This document shows positions 53,689 to 64,000 of a stretch of DNA of 64,000 nt, piece by piece. The notes below the pieces were generated by a model that had not been told where the DNA came from, made no database searches, and saw only the letters and a program-made list of their open reading frames with translations. The number at the start of each line of letters is the position of its first letter. Position 1 is the stretch's first letter. The stretch is from Ceriagrion tenellum. Its lineage: Eukaryota > Arthropoda > Insecta > Odonata > Coenagrionidae. A program made the position numbers and the translations under genes. The DNA is taken from NCBI GenBank assembly GCA_963169105.1, contig OY720640.1, forward strand, positions 117,042,085 to 117,106,084, in the 5' to 3' direction.

Positions 53689-55898
53689 TTCCTGGATGTT
53701 CGTAGTAGTAGTAGTATTTGGTTTATAGGGTGCGTCGACAACATGGTCATTTTGCACCACTACACGTCATGTTTAAAAAAAAAATATATATATGTTACAT
53801 ATATTGGTATTAAAATAAAATTCTTAATATGTACTCTTAGTCAAAATTAAAATAGGTTTTACATCCTTAAAATACTGCTAAAAAGGCCAGTTTCATTTAA
53901 AAATGATAAAACGCGGTTGAGAACATCTGAGTCATCGCCTAGGATCGACTTTATGTCTCCCGCTAACTGCAGCCTGCTACGCAAGTATCGGTATTTGTCA
54001 CACTCCGTCAGGATATGCCGAACGCTGAGAGGGCAGTCGCAGTCATCACAGCGAGGTGGTCGTTTCTCCTCGGTGAAGAGAAAGGAGTGAGTCAAAGGGC
54101 AATGCCCTATCCTCAAACGTGTGATGACCACTTCCTCCCGGCGACTCTTCCTGACGGATGTGGGCCACGCTGACACTACCGATTTCACCACGCGCAGTTT
54201 ATTATTTTCAACGTTCCTCCATATATCTTTCCACTCTTCTAGGGCTACATTTCTCAAGAAAGACTTAAGGTCCTCGTATGGTACCAGCGTCAGAGTTATT
54301 TCCTCCAAGTCAAGTGCCTCCTTCGCCAAAGCGTCCGCTCTTTCATTTCCAGGGATACCCACATGCCCTGGGACCCAAAGGAATGATACAGATATTCCCC
54401 TTCTGCTAAGGGATATCAAAGCAGTTTGTATATCTTGAATGATTGGGTGCATTGAAGAAAAGTTAGAGATGGAGTTCAGGGCGCTAAGAGAGTCCGAGCA
54501 TATGACGAAGGAGCCACTGTTCCCTTCTATCCCTCCTAGGGCCATTTTTATTGCGAGGAGTTCCGCTGTGTAAACACTACACAGCGGATTCAACCTCGCC
54601 CTGATGGCTCCATGGTGGGATGAGACAACTGCACATGCACAGGCAGCGTCAGACTTAGAGCCATCTGTAAAAACTGGCACGATACCTGGGTTGCAGTGAA
54701 GATAGAGATAAAACTGACGCTGGTATTCCAGAGTAGTGGTTAGAGCTTTCTTGCGCTGAGTGAGTCCCATGTTGATTTTAGGAGCGGGAGTTTCCCATGG
54801 CGGATGTTTGGGAAAGCCAGAAGGATATACTTCAGGAAGCGTGATTCGATGCTCGGATATAAAACTGTTGAATCGTATGCTTGCAGGCCTAGTGGCTCTG
54901 GTTCGACGGTTAAAAAGTTCTAAGTAGCGGGGTTTAAAAACAAGGTTAAAACAAGGGTGAGTCCTCATAGATAAAATTTTTGCTACATAGCCGCACATAA
55001 GCATGTTTCTCCGATGGGACAAGGGCGGTTCTCCTGCATCCGCATAGATGCTTTGCACTGGACTCGTACGGAACGCCCCGGTGGCTAACCGTATTCCAGC
55101 ATTGTGAACCGATGTCAGTGGGCGCAAGTATGACTCCCGACCGGAGGAATACACAAAACAACCGTAGTCTAGCTTTGACCGTATCAGCGTCCGGTATAGT
55201 AAGAGAAGCGTATTGCGGTCAGCTCCCCAGGATGAGTGACTTAGATATTTCAGAATATTTAACGCATTTGTACATTTTCTTTTCAGGACACTAATTTGTT
55301 CCTTCCAGTTGAGGCGATAGTCAAATACAAGTCCCAGGAATCTGTTGGAGTCCACAAATGGAATGTTTTTCCCTCCTAAATGTAGCGGCGGAGGGATGTG
55401 TTGCCCCCTAATCCGGTGAAAGTGAATGCATTTTGTTTTTTCCGAGGAGATTTTAAATCCGCTCCTTTGGGTCCACTTCTCCAATTTATTCAGCGTAAGT
55501 TGGGTGAGTCTAGCAGCAGAGGTAAGATAAGATGACCTGCAGAATATGGCGAAGTCATCCACAAACAAAGACCCTATCACCGGTGGCTTTATGCAATCAA
55601 CGATATCGTTGATTGCCACGGCGAAAAGTGTTACGCTTAAAACTGACCCTTGTGGAACCCCATTATCTTGGCTGTATGCTACGGATAGGTACTGACCAAT
55701 TCTAACTTTAAAAAACCGATCGGATAAAAAATTCTGAATAAAAGTGGGTAGATTACCCCTGAGACCCCATTCGTGCAAAGTGTTCAATATTTTTCGCCGC
55801 CAGACAGTGTCATATGCCTTCTCTATGTCAAAGAAGACGCCGACAACATGCTGGCGGAGAACAAAGGCTTCCTGGATGTAATTATCTATTCTTATCAG

Positions 55899-58800
55899 TA
55901 GTAGTAGTAGTAGTAGTTGGGTGTTCGGGTGCGTCGACGACTATGGTCATTGGCACCGCGCACAATCTATTTTATTTATATACCATTCCTAAAATCATAT
56001 ATAATTTATACATACGTATTCATCTTGTATCACTATAGATATATCTATATTATATTTTGTTAAGAAGCCCGATTTCTTTTATGTAAGACAAGACTCGGTT
56101 AATTCGATCGATATCGTCTCCTAAAACTTCCTTTAGGTGTCCCCTGACGCCTAGCCTTTCGCGCATACCTTGGTATTTGTCGCACTCCGTCAGGAGGTGT
56201 CGCACACTGAGAGGACAGTCACAATCATCACAGCATGGTGGTATCTTCTCGTCTGTAAAGAGGAACGAGTGGGTCAGGGCGCAGTGCCCGATACGCAACC
56301 TCGTGATGACGACTTCCTCTCTGCGACTGTTCCGGACGGAAGTGGGCCACACCGACGTTACCGGTTTAATATAACGTAGCTTGTTGTTCGTTACATCGTT
56401 CCATTTATTGGTCCACTGCTCTAGCACCTTCTTTCGGAAGGCTGCTTGGAGGTCTTGGTAAGGTACCAAAGTCCAGGTAGGTTCCTCAATTTCCAGGGCT
56501 TCCTTCGCAGCGGCGTCTGCCATCTCGTTCCCCGCTATTCCCATATGTCCAGGTACCCAAAGAAAACCCACCTTGATTCTCTTCTTATCAAGGGACAGTA
56601 GGGTGGACTGTATACTCTGGACAAGAGGGTGCCTGGGGAAGAAGTCGGAAATGGATTCAAGTGCGCTCCTCGAGTCTGTACAAATTACGAAAGACTCGCC
56701 TGAATCTCCTATCTCCTCAAGGGCCAACTTAATGGCCAGCAGCTCAGCTGTGTATATACTACACATACCATTGAGCTTAGCTTGGATCTTTACGTTTTGG
56801 TAGGATGAAACAGCGCACGCGCAAGCCATATCGCTCTTTGATCCGTCTGTAAAGATAGGGATCATGTCCGGATGGCAGTCGAGGAATTCGCTGAATAAAA
56901 CCTGGTATTCTGAGGCAGTGGAGCAGGCCTTTAGTCGGGTGTTTAGGTGCGAGTAAATTCTAGGTTGAGGAATTACCCAAGGAGGGTACTTAGAATACCC
57001 TATAGGATGTATCCGTGGAGGCGAGAAACCAATACCCTGAGTGAATTCGTTAAAACGGATACTTAGCGGCTTAGTTGCTCTTGTCCGTCGGTTAAAAAGT
57101 TCTAAAAATCTAGGGTTAAAAATCATATTAAAACATGGGTGATTTGACATTGATAAAACTTTGACGACGTACGAGCACATTAAAGTAGTCCTCCGGTACG
57201 TCAACGGCGGCTCTCCAGCATCCGTATATATACTGAGCACCGGACTTGTTCGGAAAGCGCCTGTAGATATTCGTAGCCCTGCGTTGTGTACCGAAGTTAA
57301 AGGTCTTAGGTACGATTCCCGTGCAGAAGCGTAAACAATTGATCCGTAATCCAATCTTGAGCGGATAAGTGTGCGGTACAATAAAATTAGGGACCTACGG
57401 TCGGCACCCCATGTCGTGTGGCTTAAAAATTTTAAAATGTTTAAAGTCCGAAGGCATTTATTTCTTAAAATTTGTGTGTGTTCGCGCCAGTTCAGTCGGT
57501 AGTCCAGGGTCAAACCAAGGAACCGGACCGATTCCACAAACGGTAAAAAATTGCCACATAGTGACAAAGCTGGTGGATTATAGTGCCCCCTCACCCGGTA
57601 AAAATGTACGCACTTGCACTTCTCCGAGGAAAACTTAAAACCATTCCTCTGTGTCCAAACCTCCAATCTATTTAAGGCCAGCTGGATTACTCTGGTTGCG
57701 GTAACTAATTTGGACGATCTGCAAAATATTGCTAAATCGTCTACAAACAGAGATCCCATGAGAGGAGGTTTAATGCATTCCGCGACGTCGTTAATCGCAA
57801 TTGCAAATAGTGTCACGCTTAAAACCGACCCTTGGGGTACTCCATTGTCCTGCCGATAAAATTCGGATAGGTGTCTACCTATCCTAACTTTAAAAACACG
57901 ATCCCTTAAAAAATGTTGTATAAAAACAGGTAAATTACCTCTCAATCCCCACTTGTGAAGAGTCGTCAATATTTTATGTCTCCAAACTCTGTCGTATGCT
58001 TTTTCCATGTCGAAAAAGACACCCACAACGTGTTGACGCAGTAGAAAGGCCTCCTGGATAAAGTTATCGACCCTGACCAGGTGATCTATGGTCGAACGGC
58101 CACGTCTGAACCCGCACTGGATACTTGAGATAAGGTTTCGACGCTCTAACCACCAAACGAGTCGTCGATTCACCATTCTCTCCATTACCTTGCACAGGCA
58201 ACTGGTTAAGGAGATAGGTCGATAATTATTCGGGTCAGCTCTATCCTTTCCCTGTTTAAGAATTGGGATTATAACAGACTCCCGCCAGGATGGTGGAAAG
58301 CTACCCTCGACCCAAAGTTGGTTAAGGGAGCGCAGGACCTCCGACAATGCCTTCTCCGAAAAATTCCGGAGAAATGCATTATGGATGTCGTCCATTCCTA
58401 CGGCAGAGTCCCTGGATTCTGCAATTGCTGAACGCAGTTCCCAAAGTGAAAAAGGGATGTTATAATCCTCTACTGTTCTCGCGGGTGTAAAGATCAGCGG
58501 TGATGATTCCTTTTGTGTCTTAATGGACAAGAATAAGTCGTCGTATGCGTCGTCACGGGATATGCTAGAGAACAACTGGCCGAATACCTCACCGATAGCC
58601 GAAAGAGATGTCAAGACATTGCCGCCAACCTTAAGGAAGGAGACGCTCAGCTGATGGTGGTTTCCCGAAATACGCCTGACCCTGTTCCATACCTGTGCAA
58701 GAGGGGTTTTGTAGTTAATTCCAGAAACATATTCTCTCCATGAAACCTTTTTTGCCTCCTTTACTACCCTTCGAGCTTTGGCTCGGAGGCGCCTAAATGT

Positions 58801-59324
58801 CGAAAGATTGGTGGCCGTTGGATATTTCTTGAATATTCGTAGCGCCCTCTTGCGCTTACAAATAGCTTCCGCGCATTCCTCGTTCCACCATGGAACTGCA
58901 GGCCTAGAAGACATTTGTGCTGATCGAGGCACGCTGCACGTGGCGGATTCTATTACACCTCTTGTCATATTTTCTATGTTTAAAATTCCGTCATACCGTT
59001 CGTCAAAAGTAAAATTAAAGTTCTCTTTAAAAAGCGCCCAATTAGCTTTCCGGATAATCCAGTTACCAGGTCTAATAAAGTAAGGGTTAAAATTATCCTC
59101 TGTCTGTATGAAAAGGGGAAAGTGGTCGCTCCCACATAGGTCCTCGTGAGCTGACAAATGAATTTTATTCATTAAAGTGCTCGAGCACATACAAAGGTCA
59201 ATTGTCGAGAATTGACCATTGAAGGAGTTAAAACGGGTATGCTCCCCGTTATTTAATAAAATCAGATTAAAATCCATTATAAAATTGGCTAAAATACGGC
59301 CTCTCCGGTCTTTTCTTTTCTTTT
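55899..59324 (-). mobile_element. LINE B: related I-type LINE, 5'-truncated
   Basis: Inserted in I-A2 with target duplication TCTATTCTTATCAG (55885-55898, 59325-59338). It ends in TAC repeats and starts inside the endonuclease domain, preceded by an A/G-rich filler (AAAGAAAAGAAAAG). It belongs to a different subfamily from I-A1 and I-A2, with clear protein divergence but the same layout. Confidence 0.9.
56050..59277 (-). CDS. LINE B ORF2, open but lacking the endonuclease N-terminus
   Basis: 1075 codons without a stop: endonuclease C-terminal part (LLNNGEHTRFNSFNG, CGSDHFPLF), RT (NYRPISLTSCLCKVMERM, GVFFDMEKAYDRVW, GVPQGSVLSVTLF, FVDDLAIF), RNase H (FTDGSKSDMACACAV, VPGHMGIAGNEMADAAAKEA) and CDDCDCPLSVRHLLTEC. 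The first about 160 residues of the protein are missing because of 5' truncation, so it cannot nick DNA. The frame is open on the upstream side up to the truncation point. Confidence 0.85.
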   Translation of the reverse strand: MDFNLILLNNGEHTRFNSFNGQFSTIDLCMCSSTLMNKIHLSAHEDLCGSDHFPLFIQTEDNFNPYFIRPGNWIIRKANWALFKENFNFTFDERYDGILNIENMTRGVIESATCSVPRSAQMSSRPAVPWWNEECAEAICKRKRALRIFKKYPTATNLSTFRRLRAKARRVVKEAKKVSWREYVSGINYKTPLAQVWNRVRRISGNHHQLSVSFLKVGGNVLTSLSAIGEVFGQLFSSISRDDAYDDLFLSIKTQKESSPLIFTPARTVEDYNIPFSLWELRSAIAESRDSAVGMDDIHNAFLRNFSEKALSEVLRSLNQLWVEGSFPPSWRESVIIPILKQGKDRADPNNYRPISLTSCLCKVMERMVNRRLVWWLERRNLISSIQCGFRRGRSTIDHLVRVDNFIQEAFLLRQHVVGVFFDMEKAYDRVWRHKILTTLHKWGLRGNLPVFIQHFLRDRVFKVRIGRHLSEFYRQDNGVPQGSVLSVTLFAIAINDVAECIKPPLMGSLFVDDLAIFCRSSKLVTATRVIQLALNRLEVWTQRNGFKFSSEKCKCVHFYRVRGHYNPPALSLCGNFLPFVESVRFLGLTLDYRLNWREHTQILRNKCLRTLNILKFLSHTTWGADRRSLILLYRTLIRSRLDYGSIVYASARESYLRPLTSVHNAGLRISTGAFRTSPVLSIYTDAGEPPLTYRRTTLMCSYVVKVLSMSNHPCFNMIFNPRFLELFNRRTRATKPLSIRFNEFTQGIGFSPPRIHPIGYSKYPPWVIPQPRIYSHLNTRLKACSTASEYQVLFSEFLDCHPDMIPIFTDGSKSDMACACAVSSYQNVKIQAKLNGMCSIYTAELLAIKLALEEIGDSGESFVICTDSRSALESISDFFPRHPLVQSIQSTLLSLDKKRIKVGFLWVPGHMGIAGNEMADAAAKEALEIEEPTWTLVPYQDLQAAFRKKVLEQWTNKWNDVTNNKLRYIKPVTSVWPTSVRNSRREEVVITRLRIGHCALTHSFLFTDEKIPPCCDDCDCPLSVRHLLTECDKYQGMRERLGVRGHLKEVLGDDIDRINRVLSYIKEIGLLNKI

Positions 59325-61082
59325 TCTATTCTTATCAGGTGATCGATCGTGGACCGGCCTCTACGAAATCCACACTGAATATCGGAGAGAAGGTTTCGGC
59401 ACTCTAGCCACCAAATAAGCCGTCGGTTAACCATTCTTTCCATTAACTTGCACAGGCAGTTAGTGAGTGCTATAGGTCTATAACCATTCGGGTCAGTACG
59501 ATCTTTGCCCTGCTTCGGTATGGGTATGACTACTGATTCGCGCCAGGACGACGGGAATGCACCGTCTCTCCAAAGGTGATTGAGAGTGTGGAGGACCTCT
59601 AACATTGTCGTCGTCGGAATATTCCGGAGAAAGGCGTTGTGGACCTCATCCAATCCCGGAGCCGTGAATTTGGAGTCATCAACGGCTGATTGTAGCTCCC
59701 TAAGGGAAAACGGAAGGTTATAATCTTCATGACAGCGGATCTCACGAAAGTTGATTGGTGAGGCTTCAACTCGTAATTTAATTCCCAAAAATGTGGGATT
59801 GTAATTTCTATTACTGCTCGTATCGGCGAGCGAGCGGCCAATAGCCTCACCAATCTCAGGAGCTGAGGTCACAATATCGCCACCAACCTTGAGGTAGGTT
59901 ATTCCCAGCTGGTGGTGATTGCCCGAGATACTCTTCACCTTACGCCACACCTGTGCAAGTGGAGTCCTGCTATTCACACCCGACACAAATTCCATCCAGG
60001 AAGCTCTTTTTGCGTCTCTCACGACCTGTCGTGCCTTCGCTCTCAAGCGCCTGAAGGAGGATAGATTAGTTTTAAGTCGGATATTTGTTAAAAATCCGCA
60101 ACGCCTTTTTACGTTGGCGGATAGCTTTCGCGCAGTCATCATTCCACCACGGAACTTGAGGTCTCGTCGCAGTACCGCGAGACCGTGGTACGCTGGCGTG
60201 TGCGGCTTGTATTATACTGCTAGTCAAACTGTTAATATTGTCAACACCATCACGTGTTTCGTCATATTTGAAATTAAAACAGTTTCGGAAGAGCGACCAG
60301 TCTGCTTTCCGGATAGCCCAATGGCCTGTCCGTATAAAACTAGGGTTACAATGCCGTTCCTTGGTAATAAGAAGTGGGAGGTGATCGCTCCCACAGAGGT
60401 CATCATGAACGGATAAGTTAAATTTTATACTTAAGGCGCTCGATACAATGCACAAATCTATGCTTGAAGAGTCACCGGTAAAAGAATTAAAACGGGTTTT
60501 TTCCCCATTGTTCAATAAAACCAAGTCATTATCTAAAATAAAGGAGGATAAAATCCGTCCTCTACGATTGCATTGCCTTCTTGGGCTTCCCCAGAGGATC
60601 GTGGGCGTTAAAATCTCCTAGTAAAATAAACGGCTGAGGTAGTTGACGGACAAGAGCATTCAGGTAAAATTGAGAGACCGGTGCACCCTCGGGCAGGTAC
60701 ACGTTGCATAGCGTGATCGCCTCGAGGGCGTACACGGTGACTGCCACCGCTTGGTACGGCGTGTTTAGGTGCACTCGGGAGGTGTAAAGTGCCTCCCGAA
60801 TAGCAACCATAACTCCACCATGGGCTCGTTGGCCACTGATTTCGTCAAATCTAAAAACGTTAAAACCTTTTAAAATCCCCTTGTCCGCCATTGTGAAATG
60901 CGTTTCTTGGAGGCAAACACAACATGGGTTAAATTCACGAGTTAAAATGGCCAGCTCCTCCTTATGCCGATAAAAACCATTACAGTTCCACTGTAAGATG
61001 AAAACCATAAAAGGAGAGTAATAAATAATTTTAAAATAAAAGAAATAAATAATAAAAAGGGGCTTTAAGTACAGAGGGAGAG

Positions 61083-62351
61083 TCAGCGCTTTATGCGATG
61101 TCTCCTCCCCTTAGACCTAGCCCGGCGGACCTCCGACTCAGAGACATATTCATCTTCTTCCATCGACTCTGGTTGGCTCTGCCGGGCCGGACCAGATGGC
61201 CCAAGGGATTGAGATTTTCCACGCCTGATTTGCGTGGCCGGGGTGGAGTTGTTCGGGTTCTTAACGGGAGAACCCGAACTGGTGGCGTTCGTCTTTGCCG
61301 GATTATGGGCCTTAGCCGGCTCGGCCGATATCTTCGACGTGGCTTTCTGGGGCATATTCTTCGGTACATTAGATTCTTTTACGCTGTTTGTGGGCTTAGT
61401 TTCTTCGGTCTGAGTGGAGATAGTACACATTTTCTTGGGGGTTGCTGCTACACCTGCCCAAGGTCGGGAAAAGGTAGGGGCCATGAGACTCCGATACTTC
61501 TGCCGCGCCTCTCCATACGGGATTTTATCTAGGGTCTTAATTTCCATAATTTTCCTTTCATCCTTCATCACAGGGCAATCACGAGAGTACGCTGGATGCG
61601 AACCCTCGCAGTTTACGCAGAAAGGATCGGAGGAACATACGTCACCCTCATGCTTGTCCTTGCCACAGCGCGGGCAGGTGGTCTTACCCTCACATCGCGG
61701 TGCGATGTGGCCGAACTTTTGGCATTGGAAGCAACGCATGGGGTTTGGTATGAATGGCCGCACTGGTACCGAATTGTAGCCTATATGCACTTTCTCGGGG
61801 AGCTTATCGATAGCGAACGTGAGGATCACAGATGTTGTGTTAATCGTCTCACCGTTCCTCCTAGTCGTAAGTCGACGACAGTCTGTCACACCTTGTGGGG
61901 CCATTTCTCTCTTAATTTCGTCTACTTCAACGTAGAGGAGATCATAATGGCTTATAACTCCCCGAGAAGTGTTTAGGGTGCGGTGGATATCTACCGTGAC
62001 CGGGATATCGTGGAGTTTCTTCACTTTGAGCAGTTTTTCTGCTTGGTCTACATTTGCCGTCTCAATCAATAGTGTCCCATCTCTAAGCTTTTTGACTGAG
62101 TGAGGTTCTCCAGGGATGACCGCAGACAAGGACCGTTTAATGAAGAAGGGAGACACCTTTTTAAGTGTCTCGCCATCTTTCGCACATTTGAGAACCAAAT
62201 AGCGCATGCTCTTCTTGAAAATACTATCTCCCCCGCCCGTATCCGGGCGGGATCTTTTATTTGGAGGGAGTGAGATTGTCTCCATGAAAATTAGGATTTC
62301 GTCCCCTGGGCTCCCCACCCACCACGGAGCCACACATTCGGGACGCCACAC
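61083..62351 (-). CDS. I-A2 ORF1: gag-like protein with CCHC knuckles, intact
   Basis: 422 codons, uninterrupted. RRM-like N-terminal half (RYLVLKCAKDGETLKKV, GEPHSVKKLRDGTLLIETA), then knuckles CFQCQKFGHIAPRC, CPRCGKDKHEGDVC and CVNCEGSHPAYSRDC, and a basic, Pro/Ser-rich tail. The product should coat element RNA. A later in-frame ATG (62285, before ETISLPPNKRSR) is an equally possible start. This copy shows that the I-A1 frame break is a 2 nt loss. Confidence 0.85.
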   Translation of the reverse strand: MWRPECVAPWWVGSPGDEILIFMETISLPPNKRSRPDTGGGDSIFKKSMRYLVLKCAKDGETLKKVSPFFIKRSLSAVIPGEPHSVKKLRDGTLLIETANVDQAEKLLKVKKLHDIPVTVDIHRTLNTSRGVISHYDLLYVEVDEIKREMAPQGVTDCRRLTTRRNGETINTTSVILTFAIDKLPEKVHIGYNSVPVRPFIPNPMRCFQCQKFGHIAPRCEGKTTCPRCGKDKHEGDVCSSDPFCVNCEGSHPAYSRDCPVMKDERKIMEIKTLDKIPYGEARQKYRSLMAPTFSRPWAGVAATPKKMCTISTQTEETKPTNSVKESNVPKNMPQKATSKISAEPAKAHNPAKTNATSSGSPVKNPNNSTPATQIRRGKSQSLGPSGPARQSQPESMEEDEYVSESEVRRARSKGRRHRIKR

Positions 62352-62890
62352 CGCAAACCGGTGTGGTCGCCAGGGCTACCCAAGGGATATAGCACTATTG
62401 TTTAGGGGGACTGCTTCGGGTGGGGCCTCCAGTGCATGGGCCCTCCAAACCCGTACACCTTTGGCCGCCCTACACAGACCCCCGTCACTCCAGCACTCGC
62501 CATCGAAACGTGTCGATAAGCCGATTGATCAAGACTGGCTAGATCTTGACCGCCCGTTTACAGGGAATCCAGGGCCTAAGTGGGGTGTTGAACTCCGGCC
62601 CATACCGGGCTTCCGACACCCGGCTGGGTTCCAGAGAACTCACCCACCAGGATCCCCTTCTCCCCCTTACGGGTCTCCGCACACGGCAAACATGCGGGTG
62701 GATCGCAGGCCAGCTGGTATGGCCGCACACAGACAGTGGACCCACAAAACTGTCCGGACGCATCCCTTTGCTGCTTGGGGGTTTGTTTTCGGGGTTTCAC
62801 CTCCCCGCCCTTTTAGTCGCCTCTTACGACAAGCAGGGATACTGCGGGAGTATTCTCCATCCCCCTACCCGCAGGGGTTCCTGGATGTTC

Positions 62891-63840
62891 TCGTCACCAG
62901 GAGAGAAGACGGCACGGTATGCCACTGTTTACCGAAAAAAGACTCATACCAACAGGTACTTGAACGCATCGTCACACCAACATCCTAGTCAAAAGGAATC
63001 TGTCATCCGCACCATGTACCACCGAGCGCATGCCATCTCGGATGATCAATCCCTCCAATCCGAGAAGGAACACTTGCTCTCGACCTTCCAACAAAACGGT
63101 TTCCACAAGTCCTCCATCTTGAAGATCGCCAAGAGAGTGGAGTCAACCATGGCCCTGACAAGGACCGTCGAGGAGGACCGAAGAAGTGAAAAACCTGTGG
63201 CCTACGCGACAATTCCCTACGTGGCCGGCGTCTCCGAGAGGATAGCTCGGGTCCTGAAACTGCATAATGTATCTAGATTCAAACCTGTGCAGAAGACAGC
63301 CAGCATCCTCTGCAAGGCCAAAGACCGCCTTCCCAAAGACGCCAACGAAGGCATCTAATCCTCGCCCTCCTGCTGCGTCTCCAGGTACATTGGACAGACC
63401 TGCAGAGCGCTCAAGTGTCGCATGCAGGAACATCTGAGATCCACCAAACAGACAGTTCCACCTTTCTGCCATTGCGGAACATGCTTGGGAGGGACCGCAA
63501 CATGACATATTATTCCCGGAAGCGACGATCATCCACAAAGAAAAAAGATATTTCCCCCGTCTCATCAGAGAAGCGGTGGAAATCGCTAAAAACCGCGAAA
63601 ACTTCGATAGAGACGACGGTTACCCACTCTCCGCTTCTTGGAAAGCACTTTTCCAAGAATAAACAATTCCGACCAATCAGAGAAGAGGACCACAAAAAAG
63701 GCGCGGAAAAAACCCTATATAATACGACGCCTCCCGAACCGAATTGTTACATGGACCTGAGGAAGCCAGCAGGACAGCCGGTGAAATATTGTCCCCATCA
63801 TGAACCAACGCGGCGGAAAACCCGAAAGAAGGAATCAACC
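62891..63840 (+). pseudogene. Penelope-like RT end and GIY-YIG endonuclease (plus copy)
   Basis: Begins at FLDVLVTRREDG, continues YRKKTHTNRYLNASSHQHPS and a linker (IPYVAGVSERIARVLKLH, FKPVQKTASILCKAKDRLP), then RYIGQTCRALKCRMQEHL of the GIY-YIG domain. Frames change near 62920, 63355 and 63440. It lacks most of the RT because of 5' truncation. Confidence 0.8.
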
Positions 63841-63854
63841 TAAATATAGACAAG

Positions 63855-64000
63855 GTTGACTTAAATCATTTGACTACTTTAATACCCTACCCCAGCTGAA
63901 AGGTAAGGCCTACCCCAAAAAATTTACTCAACCCATTCCTGGCTCAAAAGTGGTGAAGTCAATAATTGATGCAGGAACCTGTGTTTGTGATTGTCACATA
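63855..64000. other. Right end of window, nothing recognised
   Basis: Short stretch after the Penelope target duplication. No feature could be assigned. Confidence 0.4.

Larger units (their letters stand above)
53859..61008 (-). pseudogene. I-A2 ORF2, broken by two frameshifts and LINE B
   Basis: Pieces: 61008-60562 (endonuclease start), 60524-60072, 60142-59339 and 55897-53859 (RT core, RNase H and C-terminal cysteine motif). Compared with I-A1, 2 nt are missing near 60592 (CCCCAGAGG against CCCCAAAGAGG) and 1 nt is inserted near 60072. FVDDFAIF and the RNase H motifs FTDGSKS and NERADALAKEA are intact. LINE B splits the RT just after GFRRGRSTIDHLIRI. Confidence 0.87.
53702..62877 (-). mobile_element. 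I-A2: second full-length I-clade-like LINE, split by LINE B
   Basis: Same family as I-A1, with target duplication TTCCTGGATGTTC (53689-53701, 62878-62890), matching 5' end CCCCTGCGGGTAGGGG and a TAC-repeat 3' end. It is interrupted at 55899-59324 by LINE B. Close similarity to I-A1 (few differences per line over kilobases) indicates recent activity of the family. Confidence 0.88.
53201..63840. mobile_element. Penelope-like element, head-to-head pair, with nested LINEs
   Basis: Flanked by a 14 bp duplication TAAATATAGACAAG (53187-53200, 63841-63854). A minus-strand piece (53201-53688) and a plus-strand piece (62891-63840) of the same element point away from each other, both with their 3' ends at the outer borders. 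Such inverted partial pairs are common for Penelope-like elements. The I-type LINE I-A2 is inserted exactly near the centre of the pair. Confidence 0.82.

Noticed and set aside
55885..55898. The target duplication TCTATTCTTATCAG resembles U2 TCTGTTCTTATCAG, suggesting LINE B also targets U2
   Set aside because: The site is ordinary ORF2 coding sequence of the I-type LINE (also present at 20265-20276 in I-A1) and only 12-13 nt are similar; there is no other U2 sequence around it.
1..64000. tRNA genes, CRISPR arrays, bacterial operon features
   Set aside because: None seen. The splice sites, snRNA pieces and LINEs show a eukaryotic genome, and no cloverleaf or spaced direct-repeat array was found by eye.

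Overview
The window looks like an accessory, retroelement-rich stretch of an arthropod genome (most likely an insect; species not determinable from sequence). I see no host protein-coding gene. The only host-type sequences are repeated fragments of the U2 snRNA gene, including one near-complete 3' two-thirds of U2 on the minus strand. Everything else that can be identified is mobile or endogenised: U2-targeting non-LTR retrotransposons with a restriction-like endonuclease (Utopia/NeSL-like, three subfamilies here called U-A, U-B and E1), I-clade-like LINEs with an APE endonuclease and RNase H, a Penelope-like element, a PIF/Harbinger and a hAT DNA transposon, small LINE remnants, and an endogenous negative-strand RNA virus segment.

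Layout. 1-2825: unidentified, with diverged repeats. 2826-8615: U2 5' end followed by U-A1. 8791-24291: a U2 scrap, then an endogenous virus segment beginning with a possible tail of an upstream gene and a glycoprotein gene of chuvirus type. That gene is broken by a 7.5 kb Harbinger (itself carrying a hAT) and by a 5.8 kb minus-strand I-type LINE; both have clean target-site duplications. 24399-25245 and 39226-39900: two halves of the next viral gene (nucleoprotein type), separated by about 14 kb that holds E1, U-B1, an inverted U2 gene unit, U-B3 and an AT-rich region with a TIR element. 40044-51727: U2 scraps with U-A2, U-A3, an 0.9 kb unit bracketed by U2 sequence, U-B2 and U-A4. 53201-63840: a head-to-head Penelope-like insertion with a 14 bp target duplication, containing a second I-type LINE (13 bp duplication), which contains a third, 5'-truncated LINE (14 bp duplication).

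The most interesting material is the endogenous virus. Its two genes keep viral order and share a junction signal (CTTGTATTAAAAA). Each opens with a tiny exon followed by a 78 or 93 nt GT-AG intron in perfect phase. The segment lies between U2 fragments, which suggests capture by the U2-targeting retrotransposon machinery. A second result is the U-A 3' untranslated region: comparing three copies shows several compensatory base changes, giving direct evidence for a conserved folded RNA, probably the part the reverse transcriptase recognises.

All retrotransposon open frames of the U-A, U-B and E1 type are broken. The I-type LINE at 18050-23819 has an intact ORF2 and an ORF1 interrupted by a 2 nt deletion; its sister copy has an intact ORF1 and a broken ORF2. 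Identifications of protein families are from recognised motifs and remembered family features, not from searches.
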